A stretch of DNA of 64,000 nucleotides from Strobilurus pachycystidiatus (Eukaryota; Basidiomycota; Agaricomycetes; Agaricales; Physalacriaceae), in contig JAHLMK010000007.1 of NCBI GenBank assembly GCA_019915135.1, positions 1,240,001-1,304,000 on the forward strand, given 5' to 3'. The notes beneath the pieces are model-generated. The model was not told the origin of the DNA. It was given only the letters and a program-made list of their open reading frames with translations, and did no database searches. Position numbers and translations under genes: made by a program. Shown piece after piece: positions 42,301 through 53,550 of the stretch. Each line of letters begins with the position of its first letter. Within the stretch, counting starts at the first letter, position 1.

Positions 42301-45300
42301 GACGCTCCTCCGCCACTAAGCGTCCTCGAGTCTCCACCGAGTACGTCTGATTCGGATGGTATCCTGAATGATTCTGAAAGAGTCTTCCACAGTACTCCAG
42401 AGGAGACACTTCCCAAACTAAGTGTCCTTGCCGAAGTTCTAGCGACCGCCTCCCTTCCCGGTTCATTCGACCTCATCGTGGCACTTGTGCAAGCCTTGAA
42501 CAACGTCATCCAAGCTTCGACCATCTCGGATGTCGTCGACGTTGTTTTTGTCGAACAATCGTTGATGTCAGCCGTTGCCACCGCCGCAGACAAAGTCACG
42601 GTACGCTGGATATCATCGACGACGTTGAGATGCTTATGTCTCATCAGGAAGCACCGAACTGGTCGCCTGGTGCGATCCGCCTCGAAGTACTAGTCGATTT
42701 GATTTGGAGTCAGTCTCGTTTCACCTCTTCAGAGTTCTGATTCTGACATGATACTACCTAGCGGCCACAATCCTCAGACCTTCCAGCAAGCCTTGTTATT
42801 GATGGCTACACTAGCACGCCTCAGTCCCGAATCCGTACTGCACAACGTCATGCCCGTCTTCACGTTCATGGGATCTAAAGTTTTCCATCGCGATGACACG
42901 TACAGTTTCACTGTGGTTCAGAAGGTTAGCTGTCTTTATATTGCGTCGGTCTGTCATCGAATCGACAACATCGTTCCCCGTGATGGTGGCTTCGCTCAAG
43001 AGCTCTCACAAGTCTCGGATGGAGCTCTTACTTGGATCTCGCAAGTTTCTGCGTGTCTTCTCCGACGCGGCGAACCACATTCCTCAACACCGTCGTACAA
43101 AGTGTGTTGGCTACCATTCTCTGCTTCATTGGCTGCTGAGCTGAACCTGTTCTCATAGCTTCTTTGTCCATCTCGTTAACGTACTCGGACCGGATGACTA
43201 CCTCCTCCCAGTATGCCTGCTACTGGTGGAGAAGGCCGCAAATCGCGTCGTACGTCAGAGCGCCGAGGAGGCAAAGAGCACTTTCGCGTTACCGATAAGC
43301 ATTCTGCATCATTACGATGGTGTTCTTCAGAACTCTGCAAGTGTGGTCTCTATGTCTTGGTGCTGAGCTGAACTCGTCAACCCAAAGGTTCTCACCGAAA
43401 TGGTCGTGGAAAGTCACGCCTGGCCCGCCGCATTACAGATTCCGAAAACCTTGAGCCGACTTTCATGGATGACCACCTGTAAGTGTCTACCGAAACCTTC
43501 CTTCTACTTTAGAGCTCAACATCTCCATTTGATAGTCACGAGGAACATTCTACCTCTGTCATCACTGCTTTCAAACGTCGAGCTCAAGCGGTGCTCTCCT
43601 TCGTTGGGTACGCGGTCAAAGCCGTATCAGGCGTCGGGTCGTCGTCATCGGAATTGTCCCTTGTCTCGCTGCTTGTCCTAATGTCCACCTTCAAGAGCGG
43701 CCAGGGCGCGGATGGGCGTGTGGACGATATCAACAAGGTCGCCCGTGGATCCCTCGACAAGACATTGAGAGTCATGTCCGCTCTGGATTATATCGAGTCT
43801 ACAACAAACATGCTCCAGTCATCAGAGCAGATGGTTTGTCCCTATTCTTCTTACCATTCCAAGTATCGTCCACTTACTTCCTCCATAGGTCCAGACTGGC
43901 GCTTTGGACTTACTTGCGGAACGCCTCCCACAGGTATCGGATCACGTCCGCCAGGCGTCCACGGAGAACCTAGTCAAGATAATCCAGCGCATCAAGGACC
44001 TCCTCACTGCGCATCCAGGCAGCGCTGTTGCTGTCTCTGCCTTCCGGGGTCTGAAAACCATAGGAGACGGACTCTGTACGGGAGAGGAATCCGCCGCTGG
44101 GGATATCGTTCCGCTTTTGCTTTCCGCGGTTGCTGGTCGAAAGATGGCTGTACATGCTCTCCCGGCATTAGCCCCTCTCGCGTATGTTCTCTCGATGCGA
44201 TTTGGAAGAAGTCTGAGCTGACCTTGTTTACAGCTCAAAATTGGGACCAAGAATCATACCGTTCTTCCGCGAAGTCGTTGGGCAGTGTGTTGCGATACTC
44301 CAGGAGGGAGTTGATGGTAAGGCACCTCCCATATCCCTGTCATGCGAAGTCCTCATTCCATACCCATCATTAGATCTCTCTGTCGAGGCGACAGATGTTC
44401 TACACGGACTTTAGACGTCGATTCCTACTTTCTGGGCATCTGGAGAGATATCGCAAGTAATCATGCTCTACATCATCCAACGGCCGAAGGATGCCTCCTT
44501 GGCCTCCCTCGTCAAGGCTATAACCAAGCGCGCACCAGAGAAGGTCGTCATATCGACGTTGGCCCAGACTTGGTCTACGCTTCTCAAATCATCGGTATCT
44601 TTGGTGGGTGTTATGAGCTCTTGCCGGATTGTCGACTGATAAACTTTTCGAATCTACAGGATAAACATGACCTGTTCTTCGAGGTGGCCCGGAGGGCTCT
44701 GCGCACGTCTAGCAAGGCCGTGGTCCAAGAGAACTTGAGGGCGATCTTCAACATGTTCTTGGAGGCCTTCGATTCTATCAATGTTGATAAAGGGGTGAGT
44801 TGCTGGATTCATCTTTTGCGTCGGTCTTCTAATCATCATCGTTGTCTGAAGCTGGACTTCAAGGCGCCGGCCATCGTTGCGTTCACAGAGCTCGTTGTGA
44901 ACATCAACGAGAACACTTTCTGACCTCTGTTCAGGAGTTTATATGATTGGGCCTTTGTCAGCACCGCACGTACGTGGTCTACTTTGAATGCATAGACTTT
45001 CGCTCACTCTGGACGTAGACGTGAAGCGAAATATTGTGTTCTGTCTAGCGTTCTCGGCGCTCTTGGACTACTTCAAGGTATGCCTCCGAACGACTCGATG
45101 ACATTTGTACCTCATTGCTGTCACTTCAAGGGTTTGATGTCGCCGTACATATCCTTCGTCCTCGATGAGTTCGTCGCATTCTGGAAAGCTGCGTCGGCGT
45201 CGGATTCCACGTTGCGGTTCTGCATGCTTACAACGATCACGAAGAGTATGGCATGATGATGGCGGTATGGCTTCTTACACTCACTCTTGCTGGCCCAACT

Positions 45301-45671
45301 AACTCCGTTGTGATAGCATTTGGCAAGATGACAAGATCAAGCAGGTCTATGCTCCGCTTATTGCCCAGGTACCCGTGGGCGCCCAGCAATCAGATGAGAG
45401 TAAGGCATTGTTGCAAGAGACTCTGTGCGCCGTCGTCGACAACACAACGGACGACCTCATTTTGAAGTCGATAAACGTGGACGTGTTGATGCATACTCGT
45501 TCGGAGAAGGTGCAAGTCCGTCTGTTCGCTTTACTGCGCTCGAAGGCTATCTGGCATGCGCATGGTGGAAAGCTACTCGGTCAGTACAGTCTTGCCACAC
45601 CTCGTTTGGAGTAAAACTGAAAGTTCTCGACAGGATTTGTCGCTGAGACCTCGACATTCATTGCTGAATGT
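39342..45671 (+). pseudogene. UTP10: UTP10/HEATR1 fragment lodged inside the RhoGEF
   Basis: UTP10 is a very large HEAT-repeat protein of the small-subunit processome (U3 snoRNP), needed for 18S rRNA maturation. The segment begins LSDKTVATVTGISSG and continues through small introns: LDDSSAVKILEALLISPNPP, SYGEASDKDNADMLVAATSA, LEALYSKPAVILPILLEQST, KPKRPVLKAHLTSLTTHFC, RIAENILASNDFTSHVDELV, LYWVQISLVTIAAEVQSPEG, FLTGIWLTCLEDEDLAALTL. Its C-terminal end (MHTRSEKVQVRLFALLRSK, GGKLLG, FVAETSTFIAECT) is near 45480-45671. The N-terminal part of UTP10 is missing. Frameshifts occur near 39705 and in the T-run at 41117-41122. There is no stop of its own: the sequence passes directly into RhoGEF. Part of the region (43202 on) is in the inverted duplication. 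Confidence 0.82.
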
Positions 45672-47235
45672 ACGGATGCGGACTACTTGATGGAGGCTAT
45701 CGATGCTATCAAGAGTCTGCAGTCTGTTGCACAGCTGAGGTCGTTCCAGATCGCGATGGGCAAGGGCACACCGGGCAAGTGGGAGTGGCATGATTTGGTC
45801 TCTCAGGAAGTACGCAAAAGTATGTCAAAGGAGGAGGCAAAGCGACAAGCGTAGGTCTCTTTGTCCTTTTGAGGTGGAGGCAATCAACTAACATGTCGTC
45901 TAGTATCATCTTTGAGCTTATCAAGGGCGAATGTCAAGGACTTGGAGAACATCGAGATCGTGAGTTGCTCACCTTGACGCCTGTGTTTCAAACTGAGGAC
46001 AAGTATCTGTAGATGTACATCCAACCTTTGCGCGCGGCGCAACCTCCCATTATTGAGCCATCCAAGCTTGACACCTTCATCACCGACGTGTTTCATAACT
46101 TTGCTGAACTTGGACATCATCATCGACGGCTTGTGGAAAAGTTCCATGAGATCCAGAGGGACGAACATCCCACCATCCGAGCGTCACTGCGTCGATGTTT
46201 GACGCGGCGCTGCACTTTAGGGACGCATATATGGAGTATATACCCAACTACCTCATCGCGGCGTATAGGATTGACAATGAGATGGCGACTTGCCCAAAGT
46301 CCAAGGGGTTTGTGGATGTTGGTCCAATTCACTCTTCTTCGACGGGAGCTCTGCTGACGATGATGTCTCGTAGCAATGCGTCCGTCGCGCTGACGTGCAC
46401 CGTCTGGGCATGAAGAACTTTATCAATTGGCCGATCCCGCGGTTATTGCGTTATGAGTTGCTGTTGAATGGTATTCTGGACGAGACGCCGCCTGGGCATG
46501 ACGACTGAAAGGATATCCCGCAGGTGTTAGACATTATCAAGTCCATTGGGAAAGACACGGAGCCGGGGGTTGTGTCGGCAAAGTCAAAGGTAGAGCTGCG
46601 GCGGTATAGCTCATACTTGATCTTCAAGCACGGAAAGACGGTTGTACGTTCGCTTCCCTCTTCCTGTCTGTTGTCGGCTTGGTTTGATTGATGGTGACTG
46701 GGTAGGACATGGATCTACTTGACCAGAATCGGTCCTTGATACATTCTGGCAAATTGCTGCGACAACCGGATAGTGGTCTGGAATGGAATGGATGGAGTGA
46801 ACTTATGTTCTCCTGTTTGACAACTATCGTGGGTCGCAACGCTCTGCTTCGCTTCAATATGAATGACGTTCTTTTGTAGTCGTTTTGACGAAACCGAATG
46901 AGAAGGATGGCGTGACGTACTACTATGTTAATCGTCGAGTATGTTCTCCTCTTTCTTCTGTCGATGCCATTCTCATTCGCGACGCAGCCTATACCGTTGG
47001 ACCTACTCACGCTGGTGAATTTCTCTGATCCACCGACACGGCGAAATGCAGGTCTGTTGTGTGGACTCCGTGGTGGCGATCATCACGCCGAAGGTCCCAA
47101 CGGCACTCCTGGTGTCTCGTCCCCCGAAAGCAGCTCTAGATGCGCTACGTCTCCATGCTATATCGTAAAGAATGCCCGCACTAACGGGCGGGTCGCTATC
47201 TCCGGAATACCAAAACCATCATCAAATCAGAATTG
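45672..47235 (+). pseudogene. Rom2-type RhoGEF, 3' part (second DH and PH), left arm
   Basis: Resumes exactly where the 5' part stopped: DADYLMEAIDAIKSLQSVAQ, LRSFQIAMGKG, WHDLVSQEVRKSMSKEEAKR. The DH core follows (MYIQPLRAAQPPIIEPSKLD, TDVFHNFAELGHHHRRLVEK, DAYMEYIPNYLIAAYRIDNE, NWPIPRLLRYELLLNGILD) and then PH-type sequence (VELRRYSSYLIFKHGKT, LIHSGKLLRQPDSGLEWNGW, PIPLDLLTLVNFSDPPTRR). The C-terminal CNH domain is absent. Lesions: TGA at 46506-46508 in HDD*KDIPQ, which is CGA in the right arm, a one-base deletion near 46180, and further frame breaks near 46850-47040. Homology ends near 47235. Confidence 0.83.
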
Positions 47236-47847
47236 GATTATTGTTGTTGAGCTGCGCCGGTCGGCGCTCTACATACATACCTACAAGTCTTGTAGACTGT
47301 TAGCTAATGTTATACTAAGACTGTAGTATCACTATTTTGATAGGCCGTTGTTCTGTCTTGGTTCTGTCAGATTTCCCTGGGGGTTTTACCAAGGAGCGAC
47401 TTGGTCAGAGCGACTTGGTCAGGGTCGCTTTTTCTGGCGATTGGCAATAGGATTTGTAGCATCTTTCTTTTCTACCAACATCATCCTCAACCAGGCCTCA
47501 ACGCAATACGACCGATGCAATCCAAGCGTCTATCCGATACATTCTTGGCCCGCTGCCGTCGCTAATCGAGCGCCTCTTCTACGGGGCGGACTGGTTGGGT
47601 CAGGTGTCCTTTGGACGCGTTAATAGCCCGCCTCCGTTAGCTCGCTCTGGCCTGCGCACGTTGGGCGTCTATCCGATACATTCTTGGCCCGCTGCCATCG
47701 CTAATCGAGCGCCTCTTCTACGGGGCGGACTGGTTGGGTCAGGTGTCCTTTGGACCCGTTAATAGCCCGCCTCCGTTAGCTCGCTCTGGCCTGCGCGCGT
47801 TGGGCAATCGAGCGCCTCTTCTATGGGGTGGATCGTAGCTCCGGCTT
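47236..47847. repeat. 139-bp tandem repeats between RhoGEF and Tnp2-like remnants (left arm)
   Basis: A unit starting GCGTCTATCCGATACATTCT occurs at 47526-47664 and again at 47665-47803, nearly identical. A third, partial copy (from AATCGAGCGCCTCTTCTA) runs to about 47830. Just before, near 47395-47430, the shorter word AGCGACTTGGTCAG is also doubled. No coding content. The position next to a Tnp2-like transposase fragment suggests subterminal repeats of that element, which is inference. The same array lies in the right arm at 57761-58065. Confidence 0.85.
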
Positions 47848-49110
47848 TTGCATTCAAAGATCGGCAGTGAGCAAGAACCTCTAAGTGCAGGCGATAGTTG
47901 GGGCCTTGTCCGCTGGGTCTATTGGTCCGTCAAATTCTTGCCGCAGAACGTCTATTTCACGTCTATTCCCGGACCGACGGAGCCTAGTCTCGAACAGCTC
48001 AACCACATTCTACATCCACTCCGAATCGATGTCGAGAAGTTGTACATTGGTGCTACCATGGTTGTGTATGGGCGCCAGCTCCCTCAGACTGTTTATGTAG
48101 GGAGTCACGGACAGTGCTCTGATATTCCGGCGTCACGCAAGTTCAGTGGTGCAGCTGGCCATTCGCATAAACTCAGCTTTGTAATATGTGCTTCATCACA
48201 TCCGCAGAGATCAATCTACCGGCTGGTTATGACCCATCAAGTAAGCCTCTTCGCTCTGACACACTCTCATCTTGTTTGACTATTGACGTTATTCACCTCA
48301 CAGAGTTCTGATATCGAGATGACTACGAACAGCTCAAGCACGCTTTTGAATCGTATCGTGCAACAACGAAGGCCGAACGAAAGCGCATACTCGACGAATT
48401 CGGCTCAAGACATTCCGAGTTCAACTGGCTTCCGGGTTGGCTGCCTATCAAGTGCTCATTACTCGATTTCATGCAGACTGTTTATGGTATGTCATGGAGC
48501 AGTTGCGACATTTAACCTAGCTGAATAGCACGCCAGGAATTGGATTCGTCGTTCTGGTCTGACGTTATCGTTGGCGGATATCTCATCGATGCAGCTGGCT
48601 GGGCCCTTTTCGAGAAAATCATAAACGACATGGACTGGCCTTTGGGAATTGGGCGATTGCCAGATAATGTACGTTGTGAATGTCATACTCTTTGCTAATC
48701 AACCTCTCACTCTCTGTCACAACAGCTAGGAACCAATCATTCGTTGCAAAAAGCGGATCAATGGCGCCGTCTCATCAACATCCAGCCTGTTCTACTGTGG
48801 CTTGTATGGCGCGAAGTAGATGGTAATGGAATTCGTCAAGAGGCGCCTCCGGTACCATCTCAGGCAAAGAATCCTCCCAAGTTCACGCGGTATCTCCGCG
48901 AGATCTACCGGATGTCGCTGTATCTCTCTAGTGCAGAGCGTGTCCTTGCATCACAGTCGACTACGATGCTAGATGTCAAGCGTGGTCTGGGCTACCTCAA
49001 GTCATTCTGCTCCATTGCTCTCAAGCTCGGGATTTGCCTCACGCCAAATCGCCATCTTTCGATGCACTATGAGGATATCGTCTGCACCAACTGTGGTTCC
49101 AACAATGTTC
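47848..49110 (+). pseudogene. Tnp2/CACTA-like transposase fragment, left arm
   Basis: Plus reading through short introns and frame changes: YFTSIPGPTEPSLEQLNHIL, GATMVVYGRQLPQTVYVGSH, SRKFSGAAGHSHK, DDYEQLKHAFESYRATTKAE, RKRILDEFGSRHSEFNWLPG, GGYLIDAAGWALFEKIINDM, WPLGIGRLPDN, NHSLQKADQWRRLINIQPVL, RYLREIYRMSLYLSSAERVL, LTPNRHLSMHYED. This block series is that of the long mushroom DNA transposases with a Tnp2-like core. The N-terminal part and the C-terminal region after SMHYED are missing, and POL2 starts within about ten bases. Whether it is best classed as CACTA cannot be settled without terminal repeats. Confidence 0.75.
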
Positions 49111-49117
49111 GGTAGCG

Positions 49118-52040
49118 TCAAGGTCAGGACGAACCGAACATGGGATGTTATCCAGATCCGGCCTAGCAAGATAGCTGGGAGATACATCCTGTGGCTCTCG
49201 GTGGACGGGGAGATAGTCTCCGCTCCACTTCGCATCCAACGGGAGATGTATGTTCACCTTCGAACCCCAAAGACCGACTTTTTCAAGACAGAGTTCTACG
49301 GCGTCGAGCAAGTGACCCGTAACCTTCCACGAGACCTCCCATCTTCCAACCTGTACAAGCTCAGCATCCGCGAGGATGTGTACAACGCGTTCCAGGAGCA
49401 TTTCATTGACGTGGCGAATGACCCTAATGTGGATGCTGTATTCGAGCAGCAGGTACGAGTTTATAGTCTTTTCGGATTCATTTCTGAGCTGTCAACTATA
49501 CCAGATTCCTCTTGTTGTTCGGGGGCTCATCAAGTTAGGAAAGTCATGCACAGTGGAGGACGCTGCTATGACGCTTAATCGTGGCCAGACAGTCGGGTTC
49601 GACCTGCACCAATTGGAGCGAGCCCCTTCGAACTCCAAAAGAAGGTAACTTACCTTCAGGGCGACTCTATGAAGTAGCTCTTCCTCTATCATGCCTGCTC
49701 CGCCAACGCCCCTCTCCATGCTTTTGCTACCCTCATTCCGAACGGCGCTGCCAAGCTGTACATTGTCGATCCCGCTACTCGACGTCAGCCAATACCAAAG
49801 CTGGAGAATACGTACACCAAACTGAAACGAAGGTTTCAGGAGCAATACGGATCCTGCGACTCAGTCTCTTACCCCAATTCCCTCACCTTCACCACGACCT
49901 ATCATGCTTTGAATTCAACGGCACTCAAAGCAATTTCTCGAGAGCTTGGGTTGATGGAAGACAAGTCCTACACCATCGTCATTTCGTCCAGTAAGGACCC
50001 GTCGTACTTCGACCGTCTTCTTCCAAAGCTGTCCAAGTTCCCTGTCCTCTCTACTTGAGTATGACGAAGGTCCGCAACGCGCATACACTCGACGTCTTTC
50101 CGTGGCAGAGCCATGTAGCCCAGAAGATGATCATTCGCTTGCTATCTGAGTTTAGGTAGCTGGATCGACCGCAGTACAGCACTGGCGGAGTACTACGATG
50201 TTCCAATAGGTCATTTGGAGGGCGATCAGCCTCTGTTTGTGTCCAACCTCTGCTACGCTCGCCGCATCATACAGAACGATATGGTCCTGTGGTGGTCTCC
50301 TGGGGAGCACCCTGACCTCGGTGGTCTTGAGAACGACAACCGTCAATCGGAGGACTTGCCGTCCAGCAAATTCCATTCTTCTGGCTGCTTCTCCAAAGTC
50401 AGTGTACGGAATTTGGCCATCAACTCGGTCATGCACTCTGCGGTTGTAAACGAGCTGGAAGGAAGTGGAGGTTCGACAGCCTTTGAGTCCGTCTCGCGCA
50501 CCTTGGACGAGTACAAGACTGGCGAAGTCCAACAGTGAGATCTCACCCTAGGAGAATCGCAAATTTCCTCTCAGGCCTTCAACATCCTGCGGATTATGGT
50601 GAAGACTTGGTTGCTCGACAGAGTCCAGAACGATCAGGCTGCAGGTTCATTGGCCATTGATCACTTCTGGCGGTGGATCAGCCCAAGCGCATCCCAGCTA
50701 TACGATACTGGCATCCACCAATTCGTCCATGGCCTCATGCGTAAAACCTTCATCCAGTTGTCGGCTAAATTCCAATGGTCGGGTTCTCGTGTTGTTTATG
50801 CGGACTTCAGCCATGTCATTCTTTCCACTTCTAAGCCACCCGGAACGGCTTTTGCCTATGCTACCTATATCAACACAGCATTCACCTCGCACGAGCTGTT
50901 CCGGCATGTCTATCTCAAGACGGAGAAGCTCTACGTATGTCATCTTCATGGATAACGCGAACATGGCCGCCATTGTCTACGAAGAGCCAGAGGCCCTGGA
51001 GCCACCCGACGCTTTGTCCATCGACATGCATTGGAACATCGCCGAGTTCCTGCCACCTGCCATCCAGAAGGACTTTGGCTCCGTTGTGCAGTTTTTCTTG
51101 GTTGGACTGTATAAATCAGGCAGAACTTGAACGAGGAGATCAGAATTCCGTTGCGGTGCTTGGAGAATGGTGACGCTACTCAGCTAGAGGCGAACCCGAA
51201 GAAAGGAGTTCAGAAGGAAGAGGATACGATCCAGCAGTTCGTAGCGAGGCGGCTGACTCGAAAGCTGCTCAAGGTGGTTGGCAGCGTTCAAGAACGACGC
51301 AAGGAAGACCAATTGAACGAGGAGCAGACGGGCAACTTCAACTTTCCTATTCTGCCCGGATCGTATCTTCATATGGTCGACCCAGTACTCAAGTTCGTCA
51401 AATCGGCCTGCGCCGTTTTTGGATTGGGCTAGGAATATCAGGTCGAGATTGGCTTGACGAAGCGCAGTCTGTCAGAGCTCATTGGCGTCAAAGAGTTCGC
51501 AAACGAAGCCATCTTCCGCAATCCTTGCGAGCCTCTCATACTTCACAACGTTCCTTGCCGACATTGTGATTTGGCTACGCGACTTTGACTTCTGCCGAGA
51601 CCCCAGGCTCTTGCCGAAGAACGTCGACGTTGTGCAGCGCTGGACATGCGCTGACTGCAATGGCGAATACGACCGTCCATCGATAGAGTTTACGTTGATC
51701 AAGATGCTGTTCCAGTTGGAATGTTCGTTCGCGCAGCAGGATTTGCGGTGCTCGCGGTGTCAGCAGATACAGTCGGACACGGTATCCCGATTCTGCCATT
51801 GCTCGGGTGCGTACCAGTTTACCATCAGCAAAGCTGATGTACGCCGCAAACTTCGCACCCTTGTGAATGTGGCCATCGTTCATAATCTGTCTCGATTAAG
51901 GTTCGTGAGATCCAAACCCGCTTGCTCGACGTCTGGCTGACTACATACTATCTTCCAGGAATCTGCCCAGATCATGCTTCTGAACTGGTAGACCGTCCCG
52001 CAGTCGTCGCGCTTGTTTTCGTGTTGTTGTTATCATATGC
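49118..52040 (+). pseudogene. POL2: DNA polymerase epsilon catalytic subunit, C-terminal half, left arm
   Basis: Only the non-catalytic C-terminal half of POL2, the leading-strand replicase, is present: TWDVIQIRPSKIAGRYILWL, VPLRIQREMYVHL-like, VNLYKLSIREDVYNAF-like, RGQTVGFDLHQLERAPS, YHACSANAPLHAFATLIPN, LSLGSWIDRSTALAEYYDVP, NDMVLWWSPGEHPDLGGLEN, NLAINSVMHSAVVNELEGSG, AIDHFWRWISPSASQLYD, YATYINTAFTSHELFRHVYL, LTRKLLKVVGSV, LPGSYLHMVDPVLKFVKSAC. The C-terminal zinc-binding CysA/CysB region closes it (CEPLILHNVPCRHCD, WTCADCNGEYD, CSRCQQIQSDTVSRFCHCSG). Lesions include TAG at 49675-49677 and TAG at 51430-51432. The left arm also lacks one A near 51898 that the right arm keeps. Confidence 0.92.
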
Positions 52041-52165
52041 TTTTCTGTGTTGTGGTATCAAGTATTTCTTCGTATAGTCTCAGCTGTAGAATATAACCTC
52101 TTACTGTATGTTGAATATATCTATGTATCTATTGCAAGACCCGAGCAACTACTACTAAGTCACGC

Positions 52166-53424
52166 GCGCAACGTGGCATTCATATGATTCTTTGATCATT
52201 CAGGCAAGCGCCGTGTCTTCCTTACACTGCCTGTGAGGCGAGGATGATTCTCGCCGTACACCACTATAGTACCACAGCACCCATCGCGTCGACCTCCCAG
52301 TCTGTGTTGCACACCAGGAGTAGCAAGCACGACGTCATCGCGACAGCAAAACAAATCGCAGTAACTGGATAAACGTCGACTTGCGGCGTCTTTTCTCTGA
52401 CGGACAATATGACAATGATGGCGAACCTTTCGAAGAAGATCTCCTGGTCTGGAGGATTGGGTTCATTGGGACGGGCCACGGCCGTTCAATGGCCAAACCT
52501 GCGTTGTTGGGGAAGAGGACAGTCAGGCAAACGTGTCTGAGGAAGCAGACACTGGATTCTTGGGCAAAATAGTGGGGAAGGTGATGAGGGGGGCGAAGTA
52601 GAGACTCATCCATCGAGGCGGACGCGTTTTTTCAATGGCAATGCGGTCAGCATACAACCAGCGATCCCGGAACCAGTGGAGATTGATATTATTCCAGATT
52701 CTGACTCCAAAGCTGAAGAATCTCATAGGCAAGGCTTTGACTTTGCTCATCCTTGTGTTCATAAAGGCATACGCACTTTCCAATCCGTCAAAGGACGTCG
52801 GGACATCACCCCTTCGTCTTACTCGTCCGGACGACCGCTTGCAGGCCACTCTCCCCCATATCAGTCTCATCCAGATGATGAAATCATCGAAGATTCGCGT
52901 ATCATGGAGGCCGATAGTCGTGCCGACGAGGAAGACGAGGAGGGTATCGAGGAACTTCTTCTGTTTCGTCGGTCAATTAATGGATCCCCAACGCTGGATG
53001 ACACCGATGTCGACATTTGTGCGTCCGAACACGACCGGGTCAATGCTTCACACCTAACGCGGCAGTACCTACGTGGATTCTCAACGCACTCGACTTCAGA
53101 CGAAGAAGGCTTGCTAACGTCGGAAAGAGAAGACATTGGCTCTCAGAGGGTCGCGTCAGAGGATCTTTGAGATGTCTCAATTTCTGCCGTGTAGAGTCAA
53201 GATGAGGAAGAGGACGAGGACGATATCATTGAAGCCGATACCGCGTTCATTAACACCAACGAGGCAGATGATGAGAATAGAGATAGGCACGAGTTATTCT
53301 TAATGATCACGATCATTAAATGATTCGCTTCTAGTGGAGTCAGTATTGACAATATATTACAGGTCCAAGGTCATCCGGGAGTGAATTTGACCAAGGAATC
53401 CGAATCTGCAGTCAGATTTTGATA
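52166..53424 (+). other. palindrome spacer with an acidic hypothetical ORF
   Basis: The single-copy spacer contains a plus reading from 52676: MEIDIIPDSDSKAEESHRQG, SSYSSGRPLAGHSPPYQSHP, DDEIIEDSRIMEADSRADEE, ending at 53170. A second acidic segment, SQDEEEDEDDIIEADTAFIN, at about 53194-53323 could be a further exon after a TAG-ended intron, but no good donor site is seen. It reads like a disordered acidic region of a larger protein whose start is missing; the family is not recognised. The minus strand at 52479-52264 has a hydrophobic run (ICFAVAMTSCLLLLVC). A perfect 9-bp palindrome TTAATGATC/GATCATTAA lies at 53300-53319. Confidence 0.4.
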
Positions 53425-53550
53425 GCGTGACTTAGTAGTAGTTGCTCGGGTCTTGCAATAGATACATAGATATATTCAACATACAGTAAGAGGTTATATT
53501 CTACAGCTGAGACTATACGAAGAAATACTTGATACCACAACACAGAAAAG

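Larger units (their letters stand above)
43202..52165 (+). repeat. left arm of a giant inverted duplication
   Basis: The sequence is the reverse complement of 53425-64000 at near identity, judged by eye and by matching translated segments throughout. Paired coordinates sum to about 105591 from 47848 to 51900 and about 107202-107204 beyond the right-arm insertion. The inner boundary is sharp: the arms agree up to GCGTGAC (ending 52165 left, starting 53425 right) and then differ. The outer boundary is not seen because the right arm reaches the window edge; the left arm may extend further left. Confidence 0.95.

Noticed and set aside
43591..44373. 260-aa open frame inside UTP10
   Set aside because: It reads through an intron into the wrong frame of UTP10; the family signal lies in spliced segments of several frames.
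52676..53323. Complete acidic protein gene in the palindrome spacer
   Set aside because: No credible start with upstream domain and no good splice donor for the second segment; kept only as a low-confidence ORF.
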